DNA of 64,000 bases from Bugula neritina (taxonomy: Eukaryota > Bryozoa > Gymnolaemata > Cheilostomatida > Bugulidae): the NCBI GenBank assembly GCA_964035545.1, contig OZ037767.1:31791628-31855627 (forward strand), read 5' to 3'. Within the stretch, counting starts at the first letter, position 1. The number at the start of each line of letters is the position of its first letter. The notes under the pieces are model-generated. The model worked only from the letters and a program-made list of their open reading frames with translations. It did no database searches and was not told the DNA's origin. Made by a program: the position numbers and the translations under genes. This document shows, piece after piece, positions 12,201 through 24,257 of this stretch.

Positions 12201-13816
12201 ACAGTGTAATAACAGAGGTGTCTGCTCTTAGGGTATCGTACCTCTAATGGTAAATGCCACAGCTGGCACTACGGTGATGGGAGCATATGATAGGATAGAT
12301 AGTATAGCAGAGGTGTGCCGGAAACATGGAGGTGATGACGCTGCCTCTCATATCTGGTTACACGTAGATGCTGCCTGGGGTGGATCAGTACTTCTATCTG
12401 ATAAACACAGGTAGTAGTAGTAGTTATCTTCTCTCTGCTAAACACACATAGTAGTAGTTATCTTCTCTCTGCTAAACACGCGTAGTAGTTATATTCTCTC
12501 TGCAAAATGCATGTAGTAGTAATTATCTTCTCTCTGCTAAACACAGGCGGTAGCAGTTATCTTCTCTCTGCTAAACACATGAATATACTCTATGAATATT
12601 AATACTATCTGACAGGCACAAGATGAAAGGTATCCACCTGGTAGATTCACTGACGTGGGACCCTCATAAGATGACTGGTGCCATCTTACAGTGTGCTCTT
12701 ATCATTACTAGACACGTGAGTATCGGGACTTAATAATCTATCTATTCTATAGTAACCCAAGTGTGCTCTAACTTTATTCTATAACCTATATAGAAATATA
12801 GTTAGCAAAGATCTAGGCTTGTTCTAATTAAATTCAAAGGTTTGTTTACAGCCCGGCCTTCTTGCCCAAGCACACTGTGCCAACGCCAGGTACCTGTTTC
12901 AACAAGACAAGGCGTACGACGTCTCTTACGACACCGGAGACAAATCCGTCCAGTGTGGGAGAAAAATTGACTCCATCAAATTCTGGGTATGTTTCCTACG
13001 GGCTTACTTTCATTACAGAAGCTCTAATGTCCTGACTGTTTCATAATAGCTAACCAGTCTGCTATGTATCCCAAGAGCTTCTGCACAGTGGAAGAGTTTC
13101 TGTAAATATTCTCAGGTTTTGTGGAAAGCATACGGCAGCATTGGAATGGCGCAGCGAGTTGACAGCTGTTTTGAGAATGCTCTTTATCTGCGCGACAGAA
13201 TCCGCGAGACTCCCGGATTCCGTCTTCTTATCGAGGAGCCAGAATGCACCAACATCTGTTTCTGGTACATTCCGAAAAGTTTGAGAGGACAAACAGAAGA
13301 TGACGAATGGTGGGGAAAATTGTCGAAAGTGAGTCAATAGAGAAACGCCCATTCTACCTTGTCATATCTATATTATGTTGTACCACTTTGTTACTATACT
13401 TATATCCCCACACCTTCAGACAATGTAATATAATATTTTTGTAGCATATAACTACATACAATACTTTCTCTGCACATTACACTTGTTCAAAACATTTGCC
13501 TATATAGACATTAGGACTTAGAGTAATATTTGTTCTGTATATTGCACTTGCACAGCATGTTGCTGTGGATTACACCTTGTGTAGCCTACAGGTAGCAATA
13601 CATGCACATCTACAGATCATGTTATTGTTGCTGCAGGTTGCACCTGCTATAAAAGCTCACATGCAGGAGAAAGGAAGTATGTTGGTTGGCTATCAGCCAC
13701 AAGGGAACTTCGTGAACTTCTTTAGAATGGTTGTGGCTAACTCGAGCAGCACGAAGCAAGACATGGACTATGTGATAGAGACAGTGTCTTCGTACGGCGA
13801 AATGTTCTTCAAGTAA
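9238..13816 (+). CDS. CSAD: PLP-dependent group II decarboxylase, CSAD/GADL1/GAD type (complete)
   Basis: Eleven exons (9238-9344, 9717-9847, 10503-10593, 10859-10946, 11191-11328, 11634-11768, 12232-12410, 12616-12715, 12852-12986, 13116-13328, 13637-13816) join to exactly 498 aa, the usual size for CSAD. Landmarks in order: [70 protein letters not shown] (PLP Schiff-base lysine); [44 protein letters not shown]. The family decarboxylates cysteine sulfinate, aspartate or glutamate with PLP in the cytosol. Motifs such as GVFCPGG and WGGSVLLS read closer to CSAD/GADL1 than to GAD65/67, so CSAD is preferred, but the substrate cannot be fixed here. Oddities: Asp before PHK where the family usually has Asn, and a GDDAASHI insertion before the HVDAAWGG strand. 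Tail-to-tail with ADI1. Confidence 0.9.
9848..10400. repeat. Donor-anchored minisatellite, 29-bp unit, ~19 copies
   Basis: Begins exactly at the exon 2 donor (ACGG|GTAAGTATC). Each unit carries GTAAGTATCTATTCTAG, so each holds a donor-like and an acceptor-like string. Confidence 0.94.
11346..11612. repeat. Intron minisatellite, 13-bp unit, ~19 copies
   Basis: Unit ACTATACAGTGTG with occasional 4-bp GACT insertions; decarboxylase intron 5. Confidence 0.93.
11826..12150. repeat. Intron minisatellite, 21-bp unit, ~15 copies
   Basis: Unit contains GTAACTAATGTATACTGTGT; decarboxylase intron 6. Confidence 0.92.
12393..12580. repeat. Junction-copying array, ~33-35 bp unit, ~5 copies
   Basis: The exon ends CTTCTATCTGATAAACACAG|GTAGTAG. 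The intron repeats CTTCTCTCTGCTAAACACA plus TAGTAGT, i.e. diverged copies of the exon end with its donor. Confidence 0.85.
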
Positions 13817-14458
13817 CAGCGACTCTTCTGTTAGACTTGTTTCTATTCAGTTGTGTAGGCATGCAGCATGGCCATTTAGAAAGCTGTCAATATTTGTTTG
13901 TAATCTGTTGAAGCCAGTACTCTAAGAGTCATCTCTGAGAACACTATGTTGGCTAGATGAGACAATACCTGTTATTAAAGTTTTGATAAGCAATAAATTA
14001 TAAATATAAATGACGCAACAATTTTGTTAATTTTTTTGCATAAATTTGATGCAACTTGACCTAAGTGAGTTGGATTTTACTGACTGGAGTTGAAATACAC
14101 ATGATACAGTAAGGATATGAAAGAACTTGAACAACTGTAACAGTGGATATAATATTACATAGCCTTGTTTTGGTGTACTTTAACATGAATATATTATTAA
14201 CATGATGTGTATAAAATATAATGCATAGACGAGGTATAAAGTTGAAAAATCTGCAATGATTAGTAAAATATGTTGCCATACAGATCAGAAATCTTAGCGA
14301 GCATAGTTGTATATATGAACTGAAAATATTAGCTCTTCCATCTCACATAACTAAAACTAGAATACAAATATAGAAAAATGGATGAGTAAAACCCACTTTT
14401 GTAGTGGGAAGCACACAGGCGCCTCTTACAATGTACCCGAACTTGTGTAGTACAGAGT
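13817..14458. other. Convergent 3' intergenic space
   Basis: Separates the 3' ends of the decarboxylase (+) and ADI1 (-). AT-rich, no further gene seen; no clear reverse-strand AATAAA for ADI1 was found close to its stop. Confidence 0.5.
13992..13997 (+). terminator. Polyadenylation signal AATAAA, decarboxylase gene
   Basis: Hexamer about 175 bp after the stop. ATTAAA lies shortly upstream as an alternative. Confidence 0.6.
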
Positions 14459-16056
14459 CTAAGAAGTTTGGGAAACCGATTGAACAAAACTGATTCTCTC
14501 TGTGAAAGTGTCGGTCTCAGCAGATCGGTTGTATGGAGTCCAGACGGGTTCTCCAACAAACAGACGGTTGGCCTTGATGTAGTTGTCCTCGTCAGTGGTG
14601 AATCTGTGATATATTCCTGCAGGGAGGACTATCAAGTCATTCTTTACTAGCTTGATACGGATCCACTTGTTCTCCATCTAAAAGATAGTTACTAGTGAGA
14701 GTGAGATAGTTACTAGTGAGAGTGAGATAGTTACTAGTGAGAGTAAGATAGTTACTAGTGAGATAGTTACTAGTGAGAGTGAGATAGTTACTAGTGAGAG
14801 TGAGATAGTTACTAGTGAGAGTGGGATAGTTACTAGTGAGATAGTTACTAGTGAGAGTGAGATAGTTACTAGTGAGAGTGAGATAGTTACTAGTGAGAGT
14901 GAGATAGTTACTAGTGAGAGTGAGATAGTTACTAGTGAGAGTGAGATAGTTACTAGTGAGAGTGAGTTAGTTACTAGTGAGATAGTTACTAGTGAGAGTG
15001 AGATAGTTACTAATGAGAGTGGGATAGTTACTAGTGAGAGTGAGATAGTTACTAGTGAAATTGTATAATATTGCTACTCACGTCTCTCACATCAAAGTAG
15101 CCACACCCGTCTAGAATGAGCCGAATCTCCTCATCCTTGTGCAGATGCTCGCTGAAGAATGACTTGATCTTCTCCTCATAGCCCGGTAACTTGTCTGGAC
15201 TCACAGTGATGGTGTCCTCGTAGCTGTACCCCCTCTCCGTCTTTATTTGCTGAAGCTGAGACGATTCCTTTCTAAAGTGTTATACAAGATTTCGAAAATG
15301 AGTAAAGAATATTGTGCGACATTAGAGCAAGGTGTGTGACATTACAGCTAAGTGTGTGACACAATAGCAAGGTGTGTGACACTACAGTTGAGTATATTGG
15401 TAGAGGTCATTGCAAGGTACTATGGGTAAATGTAACTCGAGTAGCTACATTATGCATGAGGTTACATTATAAGGTTACATTTAAAGGTCACAATTTCTGG
15501 CAGTCAACTTATTGCACAATACCAAACAGCACTGTATCTACCTCTTGTTAATACATATTGTATTCTATGTTTATATAGTATATACATGTATTTCCTATTT
15601 TGGAATGCTCAATTAATAACATACTTGCATGTTGATTGTATACCGAACTAGTTTTCTAATGCAAGTTTTGCCAAGTACATCTTATACAATATAATAACCG
15701 GGTAAGTACTTATGCAATTAGACTTTCTCAGTAGCAAAATAAGAACTACTATTCTGTTCTATAAGCGTACTGCTATAGCTATACATATATTGCTAAATAC
15801 ATATACCCTGCTACATATATAGATACATATAGTCATATACCGCAACAAAAGTCTACATGTAACAGTAGCAGTTGGTAGATTATTAGTGCTAGTTGTAGCT
15901 TTCTTACTTGTATTCCCCTTCACTATCAATCTCAATGTTATAGTAGATAATGCCAAGCTGCTCCAGAGCTGCCAGGGATACCGGCTGTGGCGGATCCAGC
16001 TGATGGGGCAGTCGCTGATCCTCATCGCTGCTGTCCATGTACCAAGCTTGAACCAT
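14459..16056 (-). CDS. ADI1: Acireductone dioxygenase (complete)
   Basis: Metal-dependent cupin of the methionine salvage pathway that oxidises acireductone to 2-keto-4-methylthiobutyrate in the cytosol. Reverse-strand exons 16056-15908, 15271-15082 and 14677-14459 join to 185 aa. The start [20 protein letters not shown] matches the family N-terminus. Then come [75 protein letters not shown] and [17 protein letters not shown]. The His-x-His...Glu ligands (HLHKDEE) and the distal His (IYHRF) of the metal site are all present, so the enzyme looks active. Length is near the usual ~180 aa. Divergent from the lectin gene to the right and convergent with the decarboxylase to the left. Both introns carry tandem sequence. 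Very secure. Confidence 0.95.
14687..15062. repeat. ADI1 intron 2 minisatellite, 21-bp unit, ~17 copies
   Basis: Unit includes GATAGTTACTAGTGAGAGTG. Some copies lack the internal AGAGTG and are shorter. Confidence 0.94.
15300..15400. repeat. Short array in ADI1 intron 1, ~22-bp unit
   Basis: About four diverged copies containing AAGGTGTGTGACA or AAGTGTGTGACA. Confidence 0.65.
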
Positions 16057-17990
16057 TGTGCCTTTTTAGTTATATAACTATATTAATATATACAGACATA
16101 CTGCTGCATATCATTACTAATAGTAATTACAATAATTCAATATATAACCCTAATTTTTCATTAGTATTACTAAGTCTAAGACTAATGTAAGTGTAACTGT
16201 AAGCTGTAATTACTAATTATTAATATAAGCAAAACTGGGGACCATCACATTCACAATGACTCACTCTCAGGCTGACAGTTTAGATTTTCAACTTCTTTTA
16301 GGTACAGAACTGCACAAAGTCAAACAAATTACAAACAATCACAATGCTAACACTAACAGCATGAGTAACTTTTCTAGACCAGTAACTACCACTAGCTTCC
16401 AGTTCTACAATAACTCATTGATGAGACTGGCGGATATCATTATCATTATGATTATCAATATCATTATCATTATGGCTTTATGTGATATTAATAATGATAT
16501 TCCTATACTTATAGTGATAGTCCGAGCCATATTGATGTACTTATAGTTATTGTTAAACTTGATGCTATAGTCATACTTGACTTATACTTATAGTCATAGT
16601 GATACTGATAGCCACTGTCATAGTGATAGTGATATACTCATACTGATACTCATAATGACTACGAAGACTTAAGAGTAAGTCTAACGCTAATACTAATAAT
16701 AATATTATCGCAATCATATGCAATGACTATGGTGAAAACTTATTTGTAGAATTAAAAATCTTTATAATTATTTCAACACCACGTTGGTGATAGGTATTTT
16801 GATATGCTGTGCCAATGAATTGGAAAATAACCATTGCGCCATAATGGGTTGGACCGTTCTAGACTTTCGAGTAACATATGGATTTGTCGATGTAAATAGG
16901 AAATACATTAATGAACTAAGAAACATTTAGCTTTACAGTTAGGGTACACAACTCTAGAAAATCATTGACCCCAATATTATTTTCTTGTGGGTCAACATGA
17001 ATTTGTCCTGCAGTTCATGGTCATTAATTAGAACATTACTTAATAATTTATGTGGATTTACTTTTATTCTATGTTTTAATAGCATTATCACACAACATTA
17101 TTTTATGTGGTTTTGATAATGTAGTTTTGCTTTAAATGAAATTAACTTGCAATCAGTGAATCACTCATCTACATCTAGTTCTAGTATCAGTATGAGTATG
17201 AGTATCACTGTAATTAGAATTAGCTTAGCCTTATAGTTATACTTATAGTTATATTTAATTTTCTAAGTATAACTTAAACTATCTTATTTAGTTATTATTC
17301 TTAACAATAAGTATAACAGTAGCTGTAAGTCAAAGTGCAACAGTGCCTTAAGTTGAAGGCAAAGCTTCAAGTTCAAGTCTAAAACTTAAACTGAAGGCGA
17401 AAGTAAATAGGAAAAATAAAATACTATTGCATTGGTATTACTAACACTAATAGTAATACTTATAGTAATACTAATACTACTAGCATTAGTCTAATACAAT
17501 ACTAATATTAATAGTATTAGTAATAATAACACTAGTAGTAATACTAATACTAATGGATTAATTCACAGTAATAGTATTACTATTAGTATTAGTAATTAGT
17601 ATAAGTATCAGTAATACTTGTTGTTAAGAAAATTGAATGCACAATAATAAATGAGATTGTCAAGTTTGGTTTTTTGAGACTCAACATATTGGTTGAGAAT
17701 TGCCATTCTGGACTTCCTTTTTTTACTTTAGTTGTCACCATCACAAGGGATATAGTCATCACTCAATTACAGTAACAGTCTTACAGAGTTTTAACGTGTT
17801 CAGTGCTCTTGCATGTCACAAATCACCTGTTATTACTTGTCCACGTGTCATATTATTTCGTGTCAGATATCTTTGCTTGTCAATGTCTCATTATTATTTC
17901 GTGTCACATGTCTTTGCTTGTTACAAGGCTAAAGATTTGCACTCATTGGTTCTGTTTTTCAGAAATGAATTTAGGAGTGGAGGTAAGCGA
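16057..17990. other. ADI1-lectin divergent intergenic region, low-complexity AT-rich
   Basis: No gene recognised. Rich in short words such as TACTAATA, GATACTGATA and CATAGTGATAG in both orientations (about 16250-16700 and 17180-17620). A splice-flanked stretch near 17963-17983 (TTTTTCAG then GAG|GTAAGC) could be a 5' UTR exon of the lectin gene, but this is unproven. Confidence 0.45.
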
Positions 17991-20900
17991 ATGTATCTGA
18001 GAAGAGCCATGCGACCTTTGTTTGACCTCCAGTTTGTGACTTTATTTCTCCTGTGTGGTGCCTTCCTTGCCTTTGCCTCTACTGGTTGGTTGCTCATCTA
18101 CTTCTCACTGAGCACGTGCTGTTATGGTTTACATTGTGCCATGTATTGCTACATAAGTGGCATACACCTCACTCGCTTTCTTTATAGGAGACTGTCCCAG
18201 TGGCTTAGGCAACAATGTTGAGATACACAACTGCATTTGCTACGCAATTGACAACTCAAAGTCCTTTTGGAATAAAGATAAATGCAAGGACAAAGGTGGA
18301 ATGCTAGGTAAGTGAAATATATTATTACATATTCCTTTTCATGTTGCAAACTGCAGTTTTACAGTCACACTCCTCCATGCAATGTATTACACAATATGTA
18401 ACTGTATAATTTATATACATATGTACATGTATGCATATTGATGAAAAGCAATAAATAAAGCCCAGTAATTTGGCTGAATAGCTTTTAAATTATGAAGTTA
18501 TGTTGGTGGCATTTAGCTTCAAGTGCTCTTGCTTTACTACTTTACATATACTGATATATTACTTTATATATTACTCTATATATATTACTTTATATATTAC
18601 TCTATATATTACTCTATATATTACTCTATATATTACTCTATATATTACTTTATATATTACACTATATATTACTCTACATATTACTCTACATATTACTCTA
18701 TATATTACTCTATATATTACTCTATATTACTCTATATATTACTCTATATATTACTCTATGTTACTCTACATATTACTCTATATGTCATATTGTTAGCCCA
18801 GTTCACCGACAGAGAGACAAACCAACACCTGAAGGAGAAGCTGAGAGAGTGGTATCCGAACGCCAACTTTGGTGTCTGGATCGGAGCCAAGAGGAGTGAC
18901 AGAGACGCGCCGTTTAAATGGACTGATGGTAAGCTGACAACTAAGACATGGGAAACATATTTCTAGAGTTGAAGCTGTTTAGTTTAGCAGACATGATGGT
19001 ATTGAGATATTAGTGTTTACTCTATCTCAATGAAGGCAGCCCAGTTTCCTATGCTAACTGGGCAGATGGGGAGCCAGATCACCTGTTCAATAAAATAGAG
19101 CAGAACTGTGTCTACATGAAGAGAATGGCTAATTGGAGATGGTCCTCTTTGCAGTGCGGGCCTGGACTATTGGTCCCGGTTTTACCTTCTCTCTGTCAAT
19201 ATAGTAAGTATATTCTACTCTCTCTCTCTGTCAATACAGTAAGTATACTCCACTCTCCCCCCTCTCCCTCTCTCTCTCTCTCTTTCTCTCTCTCCCCTTC
19301 AATGCTCTAAGTAGTATGTTACACACTGATACCCACAGAGTCTAGAGTCTTGAATGTCTTTTTTGTTGCAGAAGCTGCAAACTGCACGGTGACTGCATAG
19401 AATAAGAATCTTCAGTCTACTGTCTGTGAGTACTACTCTTACTTCTCACAGTACTATACTATCAGTATACTATCACTATATTATACTGTATACTATCACT
19501 ATACTATACTGTATACTATCACTATACTATACTGTATACTATCACTATATTATACTGTATACTATCACTATACTATCACTATATTATACTGTATACTATC
19601 ACTATATTATACTGTATACTATCACTATATTATACTGTATACTATCACTATATTATACTGTATACTATCACTATACTATACTGTATACTATCACTATACT
19701 ATACTGTATACTATCACTATATTATACTGTATACTATCACTATACTATACTGTATACTATCACTATACTATACTGTATACTATCACTATATTATACTGTA
19801 TACTATCACTATACTATCACTATATTATACTGTATACTATCACTATATTATACTGTATACTATCACTATATTATACTGTATACTATCACTATATTATACT
19901 GTATACTATCACTATATTATACTGTATACTATCACTATACTATACTGTATACTATCACTATATTATACTGTATTCTAATGTATTCTACATGTATATTATA
20001 CTGTATTGTAGTATTTGCCATCATTGCCGGCTCAGTTGTTGGAGGGATACTGATTTGTGCTGCTCTCTTCTGCGTCATCATTCGCTGCCGGAAGTGAGTC
20101 TATGTTCTATACTTTATATTCTATACTCAATAGTCTATACTCTACGTTCTATACTCTATATGCCATGTTATATACTCTATATTCTATAGTCTATACTTTA
20201 TAATCTATACTCCCTGCTGTGTACTCTAGAGGCTGGCAGAGGTTACGGAAGAGACGGAGTCGCAGGAAGTCTGTCCGCTACTACACCAGCTACTCTCATC
20301 CGCAGACAAACAGACAGGTGCGTGGAAATGAGCCGGCGTTTGTGGAGATTGGAGAGAACACTCTGGGAGAGAATAACTTGAATGAGCAGCTGGTAGAGAC
20401 GGGTGTGGCCGGATCATCCGGGGCTGTGGGTGACGCAGACGATGACAGTGTACTGGAAGTTAAGGGTGAGCAATAGTTCGTAGCATAATATACCTTGATA
20501 CTTGTTATACAACTAGTATGTCACATGACTATGCAACTAGTGTGTCACATGACTATACAACTAATGTGTCACATGACTATACAACTAGTATGTCACATGA
20601 CTATACAAGTAGTACGTCACATGACTGTACAACTAGTATGTCACATGACTATACAACTAGTATGTCACATAACTATACAACTAGTATGTCACATGACTAT
20701 ACAACTAGTATGTCACATGACTATACAACTAGTATGTCACATAACTATACAACTAGTATGTCACATGACTATACAACTAGTACGTCACATAACTATGCAA
20801 CTAGTATGTCACATAACTATACAACTAGTACGTCACATGACTATACAACTAGTACGTCACATGACTATACAAGTAGTACGTGACCTAACTATGCAACTAG

Positions 20901-21422
20901 TATGTCACATAACTATACAACTAGTACGTCACCTAACTATGCAACTAGTATGTCACATGACTATGCAACTAGTATGTCACATGACTATACAACTAGTATG
21001 TCACATGACTATACAGCTAGTATGTCACATGACTATACAACTAGTATGTCACATGATCTGTAGGTCTCTCGCTGCCGACAGCTGACAGTATTGCTGCCGA
21101 AGTGGAGGCCAGAAAGAAGCTGGTAGTAGACATGTCCACAGGTCAGCCTACTATCAAGAGATCCAATGTTCCTCTACCCTCCACTGTGTCTGCTGCACAC
21201 GATGCTGCCAGCACGAGGAGTCTTTGCTCCTTCGGAATGGACGATAGCGAGAGTCATTCTCACCAAATACCAACTACTGATTCAGCAGGTAACATCTCTG
21301 CCCTGCATAGCCTCCATTCTTCTACATGCGGTTCCGATGGCAACGGGGACGGGTTGTTAGCCAACCTTGACATTACAGACAAACTCCCTCGCCATCCATC
21401 TAAGAAGTTTAATTACAAATAA
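17991..21422 (+). CDS. Transmembrane C-type lectin-domain receptor
   Basis: Type I membrane protein. Exons 17991-18084, 18188-18307, 18797-18928, 19036-19203, optional 19372-19425, 20012-20093, 20230-20465 and 21064-21422. A signal peptide (FVTLFLLCGAFLAFAST) precedes one C-type lectin domain: GDCPSGLGNNVEIHNCICY, KDKGGMLAQFTD, VWIGAKR, FKWTDG, YANWADGEP, NCVYM, NWRWSSLQC. The membrane helix is FAIIAGSVVGGILICAALF, followed by a basic anchor (RCRK, RLRKRRSRRKS) and a Ser/Thr-rich tail of about 190 residues ending FNYK. The sugar-binding motif reads EPD and the WND motif is degenerate, so classic Ca-dependent sugar binding is doubtful. The 54-nt exon at 19372 has an in-frame TAG; skipping it keeps frame. 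The ligand is unknown. C-type lectin fold is firm, start codon moderately sure. Confidence 0.82.
18545..18785. repeat. Intron minisatellite, 12-bp unit, ~20 copies
   Basis: Unit TATATATTACTC, reaching almost to the acceptor of the next lectin exon. Confidence 0.92.
19198..19300. repeat. Pyrimidine-rich intron tract with duplicated donor
   Basis: CTCTCTGTCAATATAGTAAGTATA is partly repeated at 19224 (TCTGTCAATACAGTAAGTAT), followed by (CT)n. The second copy is a tandem duplicate of the exon end and donor. Confidence 0.75.
19448..19975. repeat. Intron minisatellite, ~22-bp unit, ~24 copies
   Basis: Unit contains TATACTGTATACTATCACTA. It separates the optional stop-containing exon from the membrane-helix exon. 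Confidence 0.94.
20490..21055. repeat. Intron minisatellite, 24-bp unit, ~23 copies
   Basis: Unit contains ACTAGTATGTCACATGACTA. Because 24 is a multiple of three, it reads open in more than one frame; that is an artefact. Confidence 0.95.
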
Positions 21423-21439
21423 ACCCTCTGGTGCTATTC

Positions 21440-21668
21440 AACCAGTGCTATGTGACTCACTGCACAGTGCTATGTGACTCACTACACAGTGCTATGTGAC
21501 TCACTACACAGTGCTATGTGACTCACTGCACAGTGCTATGTGACTCACAGTGCTATGTGACTCACTACACAGTGCTATGTGACTCACAGTGCTATGTGAC
21601 TCACTACACAGTGCTATGTGACTCACTACACAGTGCTATGTGACTCACTACACAGTGCTATGTGACAC
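21440..21668. repeat. 3' minisatellite, 22-bp unit, ~10 copies
   Basis: Unit contains GTGCTATGTGACTCACTACA; starts just after the lectin stop, probably in the 3' UTR. Confidence 0.92.
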
Positions 21669-21884
21669 GGAGTACCGTCACAATACTATTGCTTTATTTT
21701 TGGTGCTTACTTATAGAGTCAGTGAAATGATTTATCTCATGTTCAAACCCTGAGTCAAATTGATAATGAAGGTAATGCTTTTTATATATACTTATCTGTT
21801 GGGCTAGTTATTATAATAGAATTCTTCTTCATTAAATCTTACCTTTGCTACACAGATAACTTCATACCATCTCTTTAATCTACA

Positions 21885-22135
21885 TTACTAGTTACTACCC
21901 CTCTCTAATCTACATTACTAGTTACTACCCCTCTCTAATCTACATTACTAGTTACTACCCCTCTCTAATCTACACCACTAGTTACTACCCCTCTCTAGTC
22001 TACATCACTAGTTGTTACCCCTCTATTGTCTACACTACTAGTTGCTACCCCTCTATAGTCTACACTACTAGTTACTACCTCTCTATAGTCTACACTACTA
22101 GTTACTACCCCTCTATAGTCCACATTACTATCTGT
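21885..22135. repeat. Minisatellite, 30-bp unit, 8 copies
   Basis: Unit contains CTACATTACTAGTTACTACC followed by CCTCTCTAAT; the right-hand copies drift to CTCTATAGT. Confidence 0.9.
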
Positions 22136-22456
22136 TATATTGTTTTATAGCTTTTTTGCTAGTTCTATGCTGAGCATTGTATCTTATTTTCCTTAACTAT
22201 TTCTATTCAGAAGTATTGATATGTTTTATACATTTTCTAGCATTTATTGGTCTGCATTTTATTTGCTAAGCTAATTTTATATTCCAGCGTAAAGAAAACC
22301 TACATTTCATGACAACTTCATTAATTGCTACTAGCGGAGTAGTAACAATAGTAGTAGTGGATTATGAAAACAGTGATCCATGTAATTTATGCATTTTTTA
22401 CTTTTATATTTCTTCATATTATCTGCTCTTTTATCTCTATGCAACACTTGCTACGC

Positions 22457-22462
22457 AATAAA
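22457..22462 (+). terminator. Candidate poly(A) signal AATAAA, lectin gene
   Basis: Hexamer more than 1 kb after the stop; an ATTAAA at about 21832 is closer. Assignment is uncertain. Confidence 0.3.
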
Positions 22463-22799
22463 ATTTATTCCATGCTGTCTACTCCAAGTAGTATTTTATT
22501 TCAAGCCTTTGTGTAAAAAGAAATTATAAATTATGTTTTTTTTTATAATTAGAAATTAAAGCTAGACGAGGAAGGCTTTTAGTCACAATTTTTTCTACTC
22601 GTCAAAGCAATAAGCTGTTCTAGTTTTTATTATCACCGTTACTACAATTGATGGCATCCTCGAGGGTGAATGACATACAGAGTTATTTTCTCTAGAGCTG
22701 CAGTGCATTGAGCTACTGGGTACTTTAATGCCAGACCTATCTGCATACACCTACCTGCATACACCTACCTGCATAGATATGTCTGTATAGAGTCGACTG

Positions 22800-23312
22800 A
22801 ACTCTCACACAGCTGAAGTGTCACACAGCTAAAGTGTCACACAGCTGAAAAGTCACACAGCTAAAGTGTCACACAGCTGAAGGGTCACACTGCTGAAGTG
22901 TCACACAGCTGAAGTGTCACACTGCTGAAGTGTCACACAGCTGAAGTGTCACACTGCTGGAGCGTCACACAGCTGAAGTGTCATACAGTTGAGGTGTCAC
23001 ACAGCTGAAGTGTTATACAGCTGAAGTGTCACACAGCTGAAGTGTTATACAGCTGAAGTGTCACACAGCTGAAGTGTCACACAGCTGAAGTGTCACACAG
23101 CTGAAGTGTCACACAGCTAAAGTGTCATACAGCTGAAGTGTCACATAGCTAAAGTGTCACATAGCTAAAGTGTCATACAGCTGAAGTGTCACACACAGCT
23201 GAAGTGTCACACACAGCTGAAGTGTCACACACAGCTGAAGTGTCACACAGCTGAAGTGTCACACAGCTGAAGTGTCACACAGCTGAAGTGTCACACAGCT
23301 GAAGTGTCAGTC
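22800..23312. repeat. Intergenic minisatellite, 16-bp unit, ~31 copies
   Basis: Unit GTCACACAGCTGAAGT, with CACACA-lengthened variants near 23190-23240. Confidence 0.95.
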
Positions 23313-24257
23313 AGTCAGTCTAACTATTGTGTAGCTAATCGGGGAGTCAGTCTGTGATAACCTATATGGCAATATTGATGTGTCTTGGCTAAAATAAAGA
23401 AAATAATTGTTTGGTGGTAAGTTGATATCAATTAGTATAAACTTTATCCTTATAGGCTCATCTAATTATTCTAATCATTTACATTCATAGAAATTTGACG
23501 GTTTGATATACTTTAAATTATATGGACTCCTTTCAGCTAACTGCTGAGAAGTTAAAAACTAACTGCTAGATTTCTTTAGTTCTCATATTGAAACAAATTT
23601 AACTGACCCCCTTTACTCCTTCAATGGCCCCTTTACTCCCTCAATGGCCCCTTTACTCCTCCTCAACGCCCCTTTTCCCTCCTCAACGCCCCCATCATTT
23701 TTCAACTGACCAATAATATGCCAAGAAAACGGAATTCACATATATTTAAATATTATTGACTTAAATGTCTTTCTAATAAGTGGACACTTGTGCTATACTG
23801 TATAAACCCGTCTCTAGATTGACCAAAGCTCCTTTCCAACATATCAATTACCCCGTATAGAAACACAAGTGTTGAACAACAATGACAAATATTATTGGTT
23901 TTCTTTATTGAACTGCTCTTCTTTGTGTTTGATTATTGTTGAATTGCCTTTGACACAATTACATATTTACATGGTAGTTATTTGTCTATCACTTTCCATC
24001 CTATCGATTGCTTTCTGACAAAGATGTTCTCGTAATGCTCATTGATTTTTGTAAGATGTTGGTAGAGCTGGTGTTACCTACAGTTTACCTGTCAAACATT
24101 ACACCATCAGTATACCTGATGGTTCACATCTCAACGCTCTAGCTTCTCTTATTGGTAAGTTGTTTATTTCTTCTCAGCCTTCTGCAGTCTGTGTGTCACA
24201 CTTAATTTGTTTTACTTGTGTTGTTCATGCTGATAAAATTTATTTTCTAGACCCAAG
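23313..24257. other. Upstream region of the polycystin gene
   Basis: Unique AT-rich sequence apart from a triplicated CTCAATGGCCCCTTTACTCC-like block near 23615-23690. A stretch ending ATTG|GTAAGTTG at about 24153 looks like a non-coding or alternative first exon. Confidence 0.4.

Noticed and set aside
17700-17990. Extended N-terminus of the lectin gene upstream of 17991
   Set aside because: The frame is open but compositionally non-coding, and the signal peptide starts at 17991 (or 18009), which fits a receptor N-terminus better.
20495-21085. 196-codon frame of CHMTIQLV repeats
   Set aside because: 24-bp intron array of the lectin gene; the real exon uses another frame from 21064.
24070-24152. 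Upstream coding exon of polycystin (GVTYSLPVKHYTISIPDG)
   Set aside because: It ends at a good donor, but joining it to the exon at 24251 gives a stop in that frame. The ATG at 24258 opens a convincing signal peptide, so this is at most a 5' UTR exon.
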